From positions 3,918,001 to 3,982,000 of the forward strand of contig NC_092666.1 of NCBI RefSeq assembly GCF_032118995.1: a stretch of DNA of 64,000 nt. Direction: 5' to 3'. The notes under the pieces are model-generated. The model was not told the DNA's origin. It made no database searches and saw nothing but the letters and a program-made list of their open reading frames with translations. This document shows positions 11,567 to 24,241 of the stretch, piece by piece (position 1 is the first letter of the stretch; every line of letters begins with the position of its first letter). The DNA is from Asterias amurensis. Taxonomy: Eukaryota; Echinodermata; Asteroidea; Forcipulatida; Asteriidae. The position numbers and the translations under genes were made by a program.

Positions 11567-14500
11567 GTAAGTGTTGTTTTGTAAACCTAATTGTATCGTA
11601 AGTTAGCAGGTGGTTTTTCATACGTAAATTGCGGATAGTGAAGGTACGTGTCCTGAAATGAATTTTACTTGGTGTGTGGTCGGTACTTTTGATGGGTGCA
11701 TTTTGTCACAGGGTGGGGACGTGCAATATTGAGTGTATCCACTCTAGTGTGGCAAATTCTAAAAATTCTATTTGAAATTTGATCACGGATCTTAAAAGCT
11801 CCATGTTTTGATCTATGATTGATTGATCACTTTGTTGAATATTACTTTATTGGTGTAACTCAACATTGAAGTAATCCACGGGTTGACAATTGCCAAAAAC
11901 CGCTGTGTATAACTTCCTGATTGACTATCCAAACTATATTTATTACATTATCTGTAATATCTAAATTCATTGGTTTTTATTGTATTTCTACCTCCATGGT
12001 TAGCTAAAACCATTTCAGCTTAAACTTGAAAAAATTTGAAAACTTGGAAAACGTTGCTGCCACCACTTTTTCATTCGTTGAAACAAAGCAGTATTTAATT
12101 TACCCAAAATGAGATATTCCTTTTGTAAAAATGAGTGAAAAAGTGATGCCAGGCAGGATACGCCGGAAATATTTACCAAACTTTCTCTCCGTGCACGAGG
12201 GAATGTGTGTTGTCCAACAACTTTCAAAGAAATAATTGCGAACGAACTTTTGAAGATAATTTGCCGTTATACTACTTATTGCCATAGATTTTGAACTTAA
12301 GGTGAAGATGAAAGAAGAAAAAAAAGTGACAAATCAAAATTGTACACCTTGGGATAATAAGTTAAAAGTAATGCAAACCATTTTAATCTAGATTGCATCC
12401 ACTTTACAAATTGTTTAAAAACAAATCACTATTTCTTTTGCAAATACAGTGTAAAAATATCTGTCATTACAATTTTGATGAGGTATTCCTCAGTCGATTA
12501 CAGGCAAAACAAAACAAACAAAAAACAATTTCGGAGTTTGATGTGGCTGATTCAAGTTTGACCCCATGGGGGAAACAAATCCACTCTCCTCCCGTTATAT
12601 TTGACCTGAGCGTTTGTTTAGTGTAAAAACATTCCGGTGATACTGATGTCCAAGAAGAAAGCAGACCATCATCAATTCCGAACGTGGTGTATTGAATTTC
12701 AGTCAAACAAGTTCATGAATGCAAAGTACACATGTTTGCCATGTCCTTTCAGGATCACCGTAGGTTTCCGTCAGACCTACTCATACACAATTAGGCCAAG
12801 GTTGCTTTTCTTTTATTATCATTTTTTGAATGGACTGTTTGTTCTGAATCAATATGGTGTTATTATTATTACAATGAAAAATCGACTGCTGCTAATATTT
12901 TCATAACACTGTGCTGTCATGATCAGCCCATCAGTCATACTTCATTGAGAACGAACTATTATATAAATCAGTTCACATACCTTTGATATGACTGTTGTAT
13001 ACAGAGTTATTGACTCATAATAACAATATGAATGCTAATTATGATCTAAGCGAAATGCATTGTGTGCCGAGGAATAATGTGGGTTGTTTTATTATGACGG
13101 TTGATGACGTAAATCTGACTATGTGTTTATTTGTCATCGAAGTTGCAATGAGAATGCATGAAAACCTTGCTTCAATAAAATTATGTGTGTGTTTTCAGAT
13201 GCCTGAGAAAGTCTATAGGCCTGAAGTCTTTCTCGGACTCAAATTTGACTGAGAAATTGCATGTTCCTCAAAAATTACGATACGTCGGGTTACCATTGTG
13301 TCAACAGCTCTCCGTTTCTCGTTACCAAGTTTGTATGCTATAAATAGCCTTTTGTTTTGACTGAGTATAATTAGCAAACGTGTCCAGACCCTTGTTTTGT
13401 AAAATTGTACAATGAAGGGGAGTTCAGGGCTGTATGCTTCGTTTTTTAAAGGGCAAGGGCACCAAGGCATTTTCTTCTTGGTAAAGGGCACCCTATGATG
13501 AAATTGCAAATTTGTACTGGAGCATTTCAAGGGCACCGAGGCAATGACCAGGGGACACGCAGGCAATCGCCTTCGTTGCCTCCGTGAAGTATCAGGCCTG
13601 AGAGTTTTTCTGTCACAAACACAAACGTTTGAAACATTTTGAATAATTTTACTATTCCCACAAAATTTTGGCACATTAGAAACGAATGAAAATTATACTG
13701 ATGCACACTTCAGAAACAATAGTGGCCATGAATGGGTTGAACGGTGGGCGCAATTCATGTACTTATTTGGTTTGAAACAATCTATTTTGATTTCACACTT
13801 TTCTGCACTTAGGGTGCATTAAAACGCACTCAAATTTTAGGAATGTCCAAAAAACAACACTGATAATATATCCTTGGTTTTGAGCGGTAATACGAGTCCA
13901 ACCTCCTGGTTGCTGTCAGGGGACCAACGGGCAATTGGAGCTGACAGACGGCCTTGACATTGGGCCCTGTTCCCCTCTCCCTCGGTACTACTCTTGCTTT
14001 GTTCATCAACCCATAAGCATCTGGAAAAGCTGTTGAGCATAAATCAAATAAACTGTTCTATTGATGGATTGCCATCTGATTATGTCGATTTGACCCTTTT
14101 AGTCTCACTGCCCTCGTAAAATACCTGCCAGCTGAACTGTGTTTTGAACTTGTAAATGCGTAAAGAAGTTGAACTACCTGTCTTACGTTCGTATAGAGAC
14201 CGTCCAGATTTAAAATATCAAATACTTTAAAGGGAAAACTATATACACATCAGCTTTCAATGGCATTAAAACATTTTAACAATAGTTGCACTTTGAAGTT
14301 CTCTGGTTATGGAAAATGATATCGAATCAATCAATATCAATCAAACAGTTTCCACAGTATCAAAATCACAACCAAAATCAAATCAAATCAAATGTAAATT
14401 GGAAATTAAGAAACAAGTTAATATGTTTGATCAGGTATTTTCATGAGTAATAAGCATAGACATTCATGAAACTGTGGAGGGACCCATTAAGAAGCAAGGT

Positions 14501-14730
14501 TATGGTTCCCTGAGCAAGCTTGTGCATTGAGCCGATAATTATTTTGAATAATTTAGTTTGAATCTTAGAAACATTTGCTGTCGGATATGATTATCAGATT
14601 GTGTGCTCCAATTACTTCCTCATTGGACGTATTAAACTGCTCGAGATTTTCGGTGATATCCTCCCTAAACGCACGGCACATGTTGAATGAAATTTTCATA
14701 GTATAAAAACCTTTTATTATAATATCCGCA

Positions 14731-15122
14731 TTAAAGACAGTGGACACACATGGCAATTGTCAAAGACCAGTCTTCTCACTTGGCGTATCTCAACATGCAT
14801 AAAATAACAAACCTGTGAAAAGTTGAACTCAATCGGTCGTCGAAGTTGCGAGTCAGATAATAATGAAAGAAAACAAAACACCCTTCTCACACGAGGTTGT
14901 GTGCTTTCTGATATGCTTGATTTCGAGACCTCAAATTCTAAACTTGAGGTCTCGAAATCCAATTCGTGCAAAATTACTTCTTTCTCGAAAACTACGTCAC
15001 TTCAGAGGGAGCTGTTTCTCACAATGTTTTATACTGTCAACCTCTCCCCATACTCGTTACCAAGTGAGGTTGTATGCTGATAATTATTTTAAGTAATTAC
15101 CAATAGTGTCCACTGCCTTTAA
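14731..15122 (+). repeat. MITE, TTAAAGGCACTGGACAC family
   Basis: Ends are TTAAAGACAGTGGACACA and GTCCACTGCCTTTAA; the internal hairpin GAGACCTCAAAT...ACTTGAGGTCTC is intact at about 14921-14960. Confidence 0.85.
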
Positions 15123-16848
15123 TCAAATTACAGTCAAACGGTTGCAACAACAAAATTGTGTATACTTTGCCTCGTGATGTTTTAAATTTGAAACTTTGCA
15201 ATATTGAGAAGTAACTTTTTTAAGTGTGGAAAAGTCACTTGAGAAAACTTATTTTGCAAGGAGTGTTGCCTCAGAGAACAAATGTTATGTTTTGCTTTTT
15301 CTGTTTTTGAGTTGAGGAATAATAATATTTGACCTAACACGAGGTGACATTTCCGGCTGTTCCGTGTACTCTATTGACTATTCTGTATGCAACTCGCTTC
15401 CCAAGCAGTCTTTTATTGACTCGGTCTGGGGACGTGTTATTCCGGGTTTGATAAAGCCTTTTGTGAATCGAAATTTGACTGACAATAGAGATTTTCAAAT
15501 GGCCTCGAGCATTCCACAAACTACAATAAGTGTTCACTGAACACCAGATATAGTTTGAACGGGAATGAGATTTCAAAAACTTAATAGGATCAAAGTGTCA
15601 ACCGCCATTTTATTTTGGGAGTAAACGGGAGTTATGCCCTCCTTGCAGTAGGGTGGGTGAAGGAAGTTGCAGTGATATCCACACTCTAGAAACTCCGGGT
15701 GAAAATTAATCCGGTTAGGGATTTTAGGGGTCATGGGGTGGATTTCACGAAGAGTTAAGACTATCTCGGACTCATACTTACTTAGGACTAGCCTGGAGTT
15801 TTAAATATTTCCTAGACTAGTCCTGACCTAAGTTGGGAGTCCTAACTATTTATTTAAATCGAGCCCTGACCCTTGATGGGTCAGTGTGTGACCAGGAATG
15901 CACATATTATGTGCCGAACAACGAGAAATCATTGTCAAACCGACGCAGAATCCAAGTTGAACTCCATGCTTTGCGGTACAGCTCTGGAATGGCGACCGTA
16001 TATCGGCTATCCATGAGACCCGGTTCAGTGTGTAATATCGAAATGGCTTAGCGACTTAGCGTTAGGCCCTATTATCATATCAGTATACACATAGCAACAT
16101 TGCTATCATGAAACTTTGTTCATGATAAAAATGAAGATAGGCATATACACCATACAACAGCGACTGTGTACCTCTCTACCAAAAACTCTCATGACCCACA
16201 AAAAACCCGTAAGCATAAAAACTTTCTAAGCACAGGCAAATCTTGACTTTCAGAAACTAGTCAACAAATTCCAACTTGCGCCCCGATTATAAAAACTTCT
16301 GTTTTTCCATACAAACAAGTTTGACTTTGGGAAGTGAGGTTTTATGGGTGTGGGTTGGGCCTGCGGAAAATGACCGAGGGCTGGCTGGGTGGCAGGGTAA
16401 AGTCAAAGTATATAAAGAAAACAAAACAAACTTAAGCATCATTATCGTTACCTAATGCATTGACAAATTTGGTGTTCCTGCAGGACACCAACGAAGTATT
16501 TGCATAACGTCTGCATGCAGTTCATAAGTTCATGAATTCCACCGTGAAGTTCCTATATAGGCTTGTCGCTGCCTCAATCCACAACATTAATAACTTCTAA
16601 AAACTTGCATACTTAACATTTATAGCCTCTAAAGTGGGCCTATATCCATAACTTTCTGTATAGATGGAGCATGCATTTAAGTTGTTATGGACTTGTGAAT
16701 GGGACTGGAAAACACGATTGTTACATCAAGAGTTTTAAAGAACAGATGTGAATTCGTGTTTTATTCCAGACACAGGGCAAATTTACTTAGGTCGTTTTGG
16801 ACAATGGGTTTGGACCGCGTTGCCACATTGCATTGTACCGTTATAAAT

Positions 16849-17222
16849 TTAAAGGCACTGGACACTGTTTTGGTTACTAATTCAAAGTAATTGTTAGCAT
16901 AAAAACTTACTTGGTATAAGGAGCAATGGGGAGCTGTTGGTAGTATAAAACATTGTGGGAAACAGCTCCGTATCTAACAGTAAAACTTAGTTTTTGAAAA
17001 GAGGAAAATTTCTCGCTAAAATAATAAAAGACTTCACCCAGTTATTATTTGCATCACAAAGTAATGCAACAAGGGTGTTTTTTCATTCATTTATTTTCCT
17101 GCAACAATGATGACCAAGTCCATTTTCTTTTTACAGTATTGTTTTTTTGTTGTTGCAAATGTTGGGATGTGAAAATACTGGTCTTTGACAATATTATCAA
17201 ACATGTACATACAGTGCCTTTA
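16849..17222 (-). repeat. MITE, TTAAAGGCACTGGACAC family, reverse orientation
   Basis: Begins TTAAAGGCACTGGACACTG and ends ACAGTGCCTTTAA; the hairpin centre is degraded. Confidence 0.75.
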
Positions 17223-18505
17223 ATATAGCTACCATCAACCATAGAGGCAAGCAGACATCGGAAGCGATGTGCTCAACTTTGTACACTATTTGAAGAACTA
17301 GATGAAATAGATAAACAAAGTTCAAAGTCAACTTTTGGAAAAAAGAAGCGAAGCGCGCGTACCTGGGAGATAACTAGGTATTAATTTTATTGTTCATTTA
17401 AAGGTTAAGTTATTTTTTATTTACCTTTCCTGTAATAATTTGGTGGTCTGTCCGCTGTTGGTTTGGACAATAAATCAATATTTATTTGTTATTTATAAAA
17501 TATTTGTTGATAACATTTATTGTTAACAATTATTAAAGACCATAACGGGTATAACAAATAACACGTTTCGCGAGCCGGGAGTTTGTCTCAGTCCGGCTTT
17601 ATTCTCACCGATTTTTGAAATTTTTTAACTTTTATGACATTCAAAATTATTGTTGCCCTTTTTGAAAATTCACATGATAGCTAGGCCTACATGCACGACG
17701 TGCACAAAGTGTTTCCTTAAAAAAATAGGTTAGAATTTGAAAAATAATTTCTGCGGCAGCAGTAGTTTCCGTCGGTCGCAGTGCGCTTCAATTCCACCAA
17801 ATTAATAGCTGGAATAATTTAATATATTCCAGCTGTTAATTAAAATTAACTGTTCGCAAACAAGCCCTTACGTAAAAATAATCATATTTCAATAATATTT
17901 TTTTTTAAAACCCACCCTAAAAATGCCAGTAATGCCCAAAGGATTTGAGCTTGTCCAAAGGTCACAAACAAAAAGGCATAGTGGCTCTTGCACATTCCTT
18001 GAATTCCATTCATTCAATGACGATTTGTGTACACAGGCTGTGGTTTTTTGTTATACCTTACGCATGCGTGGTTGGCACAGCATAATTGAAAAAATAACAG
18101 GTGTAGATCGTGGTGTTTTGTCAGCGCGTCATTACTGACTATAATTTTGCCGAATCTTACAACGAAATACCCATGTTTTGAGGGTTTTCTGTTGACTAAC
18201 AAGCTGAATCTTCGCAATAGGAGTTGATTAGGAAGCAAGGAGAGTCTTTATCAGTGGTATGTTGTTGTATAATTTGTGAATAAATGATGAATTTTACCAC
18301 CTTTTTATCAGTGATGTTTTAATTTTGGTGGTACGTGTGGTATGGGTTGTATGCTCGACTTTCTGGCCCGCTGGGCGAGGCGTTGCCAGGGACCAAAGTT
18401 GCGCTGGCAGACGGTCGAGTTGTGTATTTTGTAATTTGATGCGGTCACCAACAAATTAGCACGATATAATGCATTGACAAGGGTTGGGCCGTTTTAGGAA
18501 GATTG

Positions 18506-18758
18506 TATGTATCCTGCCACCACTTTAGTATTCGTTATGAATAGTGTTTCATGGTTTATCATTATATATAGTGAGATATTGTCAAATCAAAATGAGTGAA
18601 AAAGTGGTGGCAGGATTCAGAAATATTTCTGGAAAAGTTTCCGTATGGCGCCACCACTTTTTCATTCGAAATAAAATAATATAGTATCTAATTTACCTGA
18701 TTGATATATCCCTTTTTGTAAAAATGAGTGAAAAGGTGGTGGCGCCATACGGAAAGTT
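18506..18758. repeat. Two adjacent MITEs with GCCACCACTTTTTCATT arms
   Basis: 18506-18625 has arms TCCTGCCACCACTTT and AAAGTGGTGGCAGGA; 18635-18758 has longer arms around CCGTATGGCGCCACCACTTTTTCATT. Related copies are at 12050-12162 and 40893-41015. Confidence 0.85.
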
Positions 18759-18904
18759 ATCCATATTTCTAATTAGCAAATCAATACCTTTTTTGATCAT
18801 TGATAGCTGCAAATCAAAATGGGCAACAATCTTTTTGAGATGTTAATTTTTTGTTCTGATTCTTGTTCACATAAAAGTAGTTAATTTATCTGGGTGGAAG
18901 AATT

Positions 18905-19052
18905 TCAGGGCCCAATTTGCCTGTAAAGCACAAAAACTTGCTAAGCACAGAAAAAGGTTGGCAGCCAGAAGTTTTCATGCTGTGACTGGTGTTTGCTTAG
19001 CAAATGAATTATTTTGTCAAGCAGTTTTTTCTGCTTTATGGAATTGGGCCCA
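18905..19052. repeat. MITE with GGGCCCAATTT ends
   Basis: Inverted ends AGGGCCCAATTTGCC and GGAATTGGGCCC flank TGCTAAGCACA-type inner repeats. Confidence 0.75.
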
Positions 19053-19194
19053 GTTGAAGTCTATAGTCAATATTATTGGGCAATGGGCAATAGGAATTCG
19101 GATTGAAATAAATCAAGATGATTGATAACCAATTCTATGTATTCTTTCTTGTGTTTTTCCCGACCACAGATTTGCGTAGAAACCATCTGCCAAG

Positions 19195-21565
19195 ATGACT
19201 GCGATGTTTAAAAACGCCGCCAGCACCGTGCTGAACAAAATCAGCAAAGAGTCGCTGAAATGTGGCCTCTGCCAAAACTTCTACTTCAAGCCCAAAATCA
19301 TGGACTGCGTCCATACCTTCTGCGAAGATTGCCTCGTGAAATACCGCAACATGAAGTATCCCAAGAATACGCGGATCCCGTGTCCGGTGTGCGGCGACGA
19401 GACGGAATTGCCAATCGGCGGGATTGCTGGGTTGAAGTCTAACCTTCACTTGAGCGGAGTTGTCGAGGAGATGGTTCTGCACGATCAGCTACTCGGTGCC
19501 AAGGGTAAGAAGTTGGAGTGCGGCGGGTGTGATGAGAATAAAGAAGCCATCGCGAGATGTATGGACTGCGATCACTTCCTGTGTCAAGGGTGCGTCGAGG
19601 CCCACAAGCGCTTCGCCATGATCAAGAATCATTCCATCGCAACGTTGGACGAGCTGCGAACCGGGAAGATTGAGTTGAAGAGTCCGGCCCGTAAGAAGGC
19701 ACCAGAGTGTGAGAATCATCCAGGCGAGAAGATCCGCTGCTTCTGTGAGACATGCAGCGAGTTGATCTGTCTGGAATGCGCCTTCTTGGGACACGCCCGC
19801 CCCCAGCATGAATCTGTCAGCATCAGGGAGGCCGCCAATCGACGCCGTCAGAGCATGAGAGACTTCTTGCCAAAAACTGAAGAGGTAAACTTACACACGT
19901 TCCTTTTCTCTTAAAAAAGTTTATTCCTCCCCAAAATAAGCCTAAAATAACAACTGTTCCCAAGCATTACTCCTAGAACTCTGAGAGGTTCGTTCCGCTA
20001 TCGTCCCTGCAAACAATCAATAGCAGGGAGCGAACCTCATAGTTCTAGGAGTACCCACACATGACCTTTTGTATGAAAACATTAATTTCCCTCCCAAAAC
20101 ATGCACTACCATGCCCGATGCTTTATTTTTCTTCTTGTTGAAAAAACTCATAATTTATTATAAAGACACTTTTAATGAGTTACATGTACCTCTTTATATT
20201 CGTCAAGCTGATTCTGTTTTATTTTGGTTCATTCTATGTTTTGTTTGAAATTGCCTCATATATTTATTGTAACTTTTTCATATTTTGTTTTGCACATAGA
20301 AGCTCCATATTTTGTGTCTCTTATTATTGTTCAATTTTTGCTATTCTTGTTAAAAGATGTTCTTAATTAATGAAACCTAAATGCTGTTCCTTTTTATAAA
20401 AATCTTTCTCTTCTGGCTTTTGTCCTTTTACTTAATTCCTATCTTTTTAAACCTTGTGTGGAGTTGGTCTTCTTTTTATTGTCAATGTTCACTATTTAAT
20501 GTCTTGGTTAAATGCTATATATTTTCGTTTAATGTTTAACTTACTGTAAAATATTTGTATATATAATCCTATTGTAGGCCTATTTTGTTATTTAATTGTA
20601 AGAACACATATATCCAGTTTACCGGTAACCTGTGAGATTTGATTTGTTAAAACAAAACAAGAATGGAAGTTCTCTTTCTAAAAGTAAAATATACTATTTT
20701 GTTACGTATAATAATTCACACAAGACGTAGCCTACTTTCATGAAATTGTTTTACCACTTTCTAAAAAAACTACAGGACATCAGCTTTCAACTATAACTAG
20801 CTTTTTACCATGTAAATTTAATGTATGTATGTGGACGTTCATGATGTGTTTCGTGTCATACAAAAAGTACATGAATCCTTTAGCCATCTTGTTTACAATA
20901 TATTTGGAATTAATCAATTATTGTTTGAATGGTTGCAGGTTGTTAACGAGTTCCAGCAGGTGCAGAAGGGATTGAACACAGTCAAGAATGATCTGAAGAT
21001 CAATGCCAGTGATGCTAGAAAGAGTATCCAAGAACTGGTGGCTTCTAAGATCTCTGAGCTCAGAAAGAAAGAAAAGGTAAAGAAGACAAGATAGCTTAAA
21101 GTATTTAGCATGAACAAGTAAAGCTTTTTAGTGTTAGAAGAGTCTACTTAATGAGGAAAGATAGAAAAGGTAAAGCACTAAGACAAGAAAGGAAAGGTAT
21201 TGAGCAAGAACAAGTAAAGCTTTTTAGTTATAAAAGACTAGAAAGGTTAGAGTATTCGGAAAACAGTCTGTATTCAAAGTAAATTGTACTGAGTTTTAAA
21301 AAGAGAAGCAAATTGTTATCAAGGAACGAAAGGTTAAGTATAAAAAGTAAAGTCAAGTTAGAAAGATGACAAGAACAATCCTAAAGAATAAGAAAGTGAG
21401 TTGTTAAATTAGAACAGTAATGTTAAGAACTACAAACTACACATTTTCCTCATTACCAAAAGGAAAATTGCTGTGCCCTTTCAAGAGCGTTTCTCCTGTT
21501 TGTGCTAATACATCGGCGCCTTAGAGCAAACTTTGATTTTGGCATTTTTGGATTTTATAAATTTC

Positions 21566-21604
<39 letters not shown>

Positions 21605-24241
21605 GAGCGAAGGGCAAGGCCTGCTACTCAAAATAACTGCTACGGCAAAACCTCAATTAATAATGCTTCATTTGTGTTGTTTTCCTTTAGTCCTTACTGG
21701 ATGAGATTGACCATACTGAGAAGCAGAGAGCCCAGACAATGCAGCAGAGCGATCAGAAAGTAACATCCTTCATCGGTAAGGCTCGTCACTCCTTGGAGGT
21801 TGCCCGTAACGCCATCGAGACCGCCACGGACTCTGACTTCCTCTCGCTCCATCCAACGGTGGAGAGAGACCTCCAGAATCTGACGGAAAAGAGCCCACCA
21901 CAGGTAAGCAAGTTCTGGAGACTCGAAAAAGTCATTCCTGTTCTGGCTAGATTTGTGGACAAGTCATTCATGTTGGACACATTGTTGCCATGGTTGACCT
22001 TGCCGGGCGGTCCAGCCCAGAAATGTTTTCGCCCAGTAGCCCAGTATACTCTGAGCAAAATACCTTGTGGTTCCCAGCACACCTAGGTCAAAATTCTAGG
22101 TGAACCTAGTTAAACTGTGTTTAACTGGAACTAGTTAAAAACCAGTTGATAAACTAGTTAAACACAGTTAAAACCAGTTGGTTTAATATGAAAAAATGGA
22201 CAGACACCAACCAACTGGTTTATCATTTAAACCTAGTTGAACACAGTGAAACCTAGTCCAAACCAGTTGGTTAATATGGAAAATGGACGAGTTTGGTCAC
22301 TATCCAGTTGAACCAGTTGACCCCAGTTAACTGGGTTCAACTGCAACTTTGACCTGGGCAGACTTCCCCCAGATTGCACTTAAGTAATGATGGCTCCCCA
22401 TAATCAATTATGAATAATGTTATTGGACCGTTCGTCCATGGTGGACTAAATTGGATTTAGAGCCCACCTCTGAAATTGGTCTAGCTTGCTATAGCTAGGC
22501 TGCTGGCTCCAAACTGCTCTCCAATACTTCCTCATCAATCTATTAATCTCCTAACAACAGGTGCACCAGAAGCTCTCGTTCCTGAAGTTTACCGGTCTGG
22601 CAAAGGAAGCCGCCGACAACGTAACTCTTGGCCAGGTCGTCAAGAGAGGAGAGTGGGACATGATGGCAACGTTTGGAAAGGAAGGAACCATGGAGGGTGA
22701 ATTTAAGTGGGCGAGAGGCATCACTGCTTGCCCTAATGGAGATATCGCTGTGGCCGATCGTAACAACAACCGTGTTGCGATTAGTTCGAGCGAAGGCAAT
22801 CACAAAGTGAGCATCCCAGCTCAAAGTGGTAAGCATCCCTCAAGATATTTTTGGTGTTGTTATTTTTCTGTGACTTTGTTTGTAAAACTATAAATCAAAG
22901 GCGACAACTCAGGACATAACGTTCAGTTCTATTGAGTTATGCCTACTAATTTCAAATTCACGTCAAATTCGCATCGCATTCGCAGGAAGTATGAACCGAG
23001 CTTAAGACACCAGAATGTTAATTCCAAGGTGTTGGTTCGAATCCTGCTCTTGTCAGTTTTTTATTTATTCAACCGCAAACTATTTTGTCTCTACAGCACG
23101 TAATGTTGCCTCCGATTCCAAGAATCGTCTGGTCGTGATTGACCGCTCTGGATTGGCCACCGTTTACAACGGTGACCGCAAGCAAGTCCTGCAGTTCCCA
23201 GTGGCTCCTAGTGAGCAGGGAACCGTGGATCCTCGTTGCGTTGCTATCGACAAGGAAGATCGAATCTACATTGGTAAGTTGAGACGCAGCTTTTATGCAC
23301 TTGTCAGTTTTCTGGTCCTTCTTTGGCAGTTCAACCTCCAAAATTTAACTCAGTTTAACTCTAACCACCAAAACCTTCAAAAGCCATCAACAAATTGCCC
23401 ATCAAAAAGCCCATTTCAAAATGAACGGCAATACAACCTTACTTGGTTTGAAGTGCAGCTGTTTCAGATACTATTAAGCATTCTGGGAAGTATTTTACTT
23501 CGAAGGAATGTGGTCATTTAAAAAGATGTCTAGTTTTTCGCCCAAAAAGTTGAATCCGATAAATTTTACTGTCAGAAAATATTCTCGGATTGTGTTCCTA
23601 TAAATAATTTTATCTGCCTTAAATATAATGCGTGGGATAAATGCAATATCTCAAAAAAAGCTAACATCTTTTGAAATTGTTACCGTTTTGTTTTACTGTA
23701 TAGTATCTACATTTTTATTGGATTGAAGAATCAAACTGTGCCCAAAACAAAAGATAAACTTTGCCTTTAAAAGGATTTTTTAAATTATTTTTTATTTATA
23801 GGTGACTTCACTCGTCAGTTGATCAGTATCCACAGCCCAATCGACGGCAAAGTCGAACGCATCATCCAGGTCAACATGAAACCAGAGTTCATCTGCGTCA
23901 CCGGTAAGAACCTCATCCTCATGAGTAATGCCGACGAGGGCAAGGTTGTCGCCGTCGACCCATGGGGCGCTAAGGGTAACGAGGCCTTCGGTTTTGAGAC
24001 CGTCTTCGAAGGAGAGAAGATGAAGCCTGCCGGAATCGCCATCGATGGTAACGACGAGATTTACATTTCCGGATACATGGGATACATCAACACTGGACAG
24101 ATCCATCACTACACCGCACGCGGGAAGCATATTAAGTGTATTGCTGATAAGCAGTACATGCCGCAGGGTATCTGCTTTAACACGAAAGGAATGCTCATTA
24201 TGGCTAATTATCATTCCGTTCGGATCTTTAACATGTCATAG
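19195..24241 (+). CDS. TRIM-NHL family E3 ubiquitin ligase-like protein, 641 aa
   Basis: Six exons join in phase: 19195-19884, 20939-21076, 21691-21903, 22561-22828, 23097-23273, 23802-24241. Exon 1 encodes a complete C3HC4 RING (C23, C26, C38, H40, C43, C46, C63, C66), B-box 1 (about 109-146) and B-box 2 (about 172-205), all zinc ligands present. Exons 2-3 give a charged, Gln-rich coiled coil (about 231-347). Exons 4-6 give an NHL beta-propeller with repeated GDIAVADRNNNRV-type and GDFTRQLISI-type blades. No filamin domain sits between coiled coil and NHL, unlike TRIM2/TRIM3, so the architecture resembles the TRIM56/TRIM32-like NHL genes of invertebrates. A RING-dependent ubiquitin ligase with NHL-mediated substrate or RNA binding is the family expectation. 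The ATG is preceded by an acceptor-like CCACAG at about 19164-19169, so the 5' UTR is probably spliced. The orthologue is not resolved. Confidence 0.88.
19968..20053. repeat. Stem-loop in TRIM intron 1
   Basis: ACTCCTAGAACTCTGAGAGGTTCG pairs in two blocks with CGAACCTCATAGTTCTAGGAGT, with an inner CCCTGC/GCAGGG pair; likely a very short MITE. Confidence 0.7.
21568..21604 (+). repeat. (TTGA)n simple repeat
   Basis: About eight TTGA/ATTG units in TRIM intron 2. Confidence 0.85.
22082..22358. repeat. Inverted-repeat element built of AACCAGTT/AACTAGTT motifs
   Basis: Ends CCTAGGTCAAAATTCTAGG and CAACTTTGACCTGGG are inverted. The interior is a dense run of AACCAGTTGG, AACTAGTTAAA and AATATGGAAAATGGA motifs. 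It lies in TRIM intron 3. Confidence 0.75.
22990..23067 (+). repeat. tRNA-Asn-like SINE fragment
   Basis: GTTAATTCCAAGGTGTTGGTTCGAATCC matches the anticodon-to-T-arm part of the 60950-61027 copy. It follows a half copy of the GCATTCGCAGGAAGTATGAACC MITE. Confidence 0.55.

Larger units (their letters stand above)
11567..19169. other. Repeat-rich interval upstream of the TRIM coding exons
   Basis: I see no coding exon. It contains GCCACCACTTTTT MITEs (12050-12162, 18506-18625, 18635-18758), a GGGCACCAAGGCA repeat (13430-13605), CACTGGACAC MITEs (14731-15122, 16849-17222), a GAGTTAAGAC...TCCTAAC inverted repeat (about 15733-15865) and a GGGCCCAATTT element (18905-19052). 17390-17600 is very AT-rich. 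Confidence 0.5.

Noticed and set aside
13213-13674. 153-codon minus-strand open frame
   Set aside because: It spans a dispersed GGGCACC repeat and a MITE fragment, has no domain I recognise and no splice context.
19135-19482. Minus-strand frame over the TRIM RING
   Set aside because: Shadow of the GC-rich first TRIM exon; the zinc-ligand pattern is in the plus strand.
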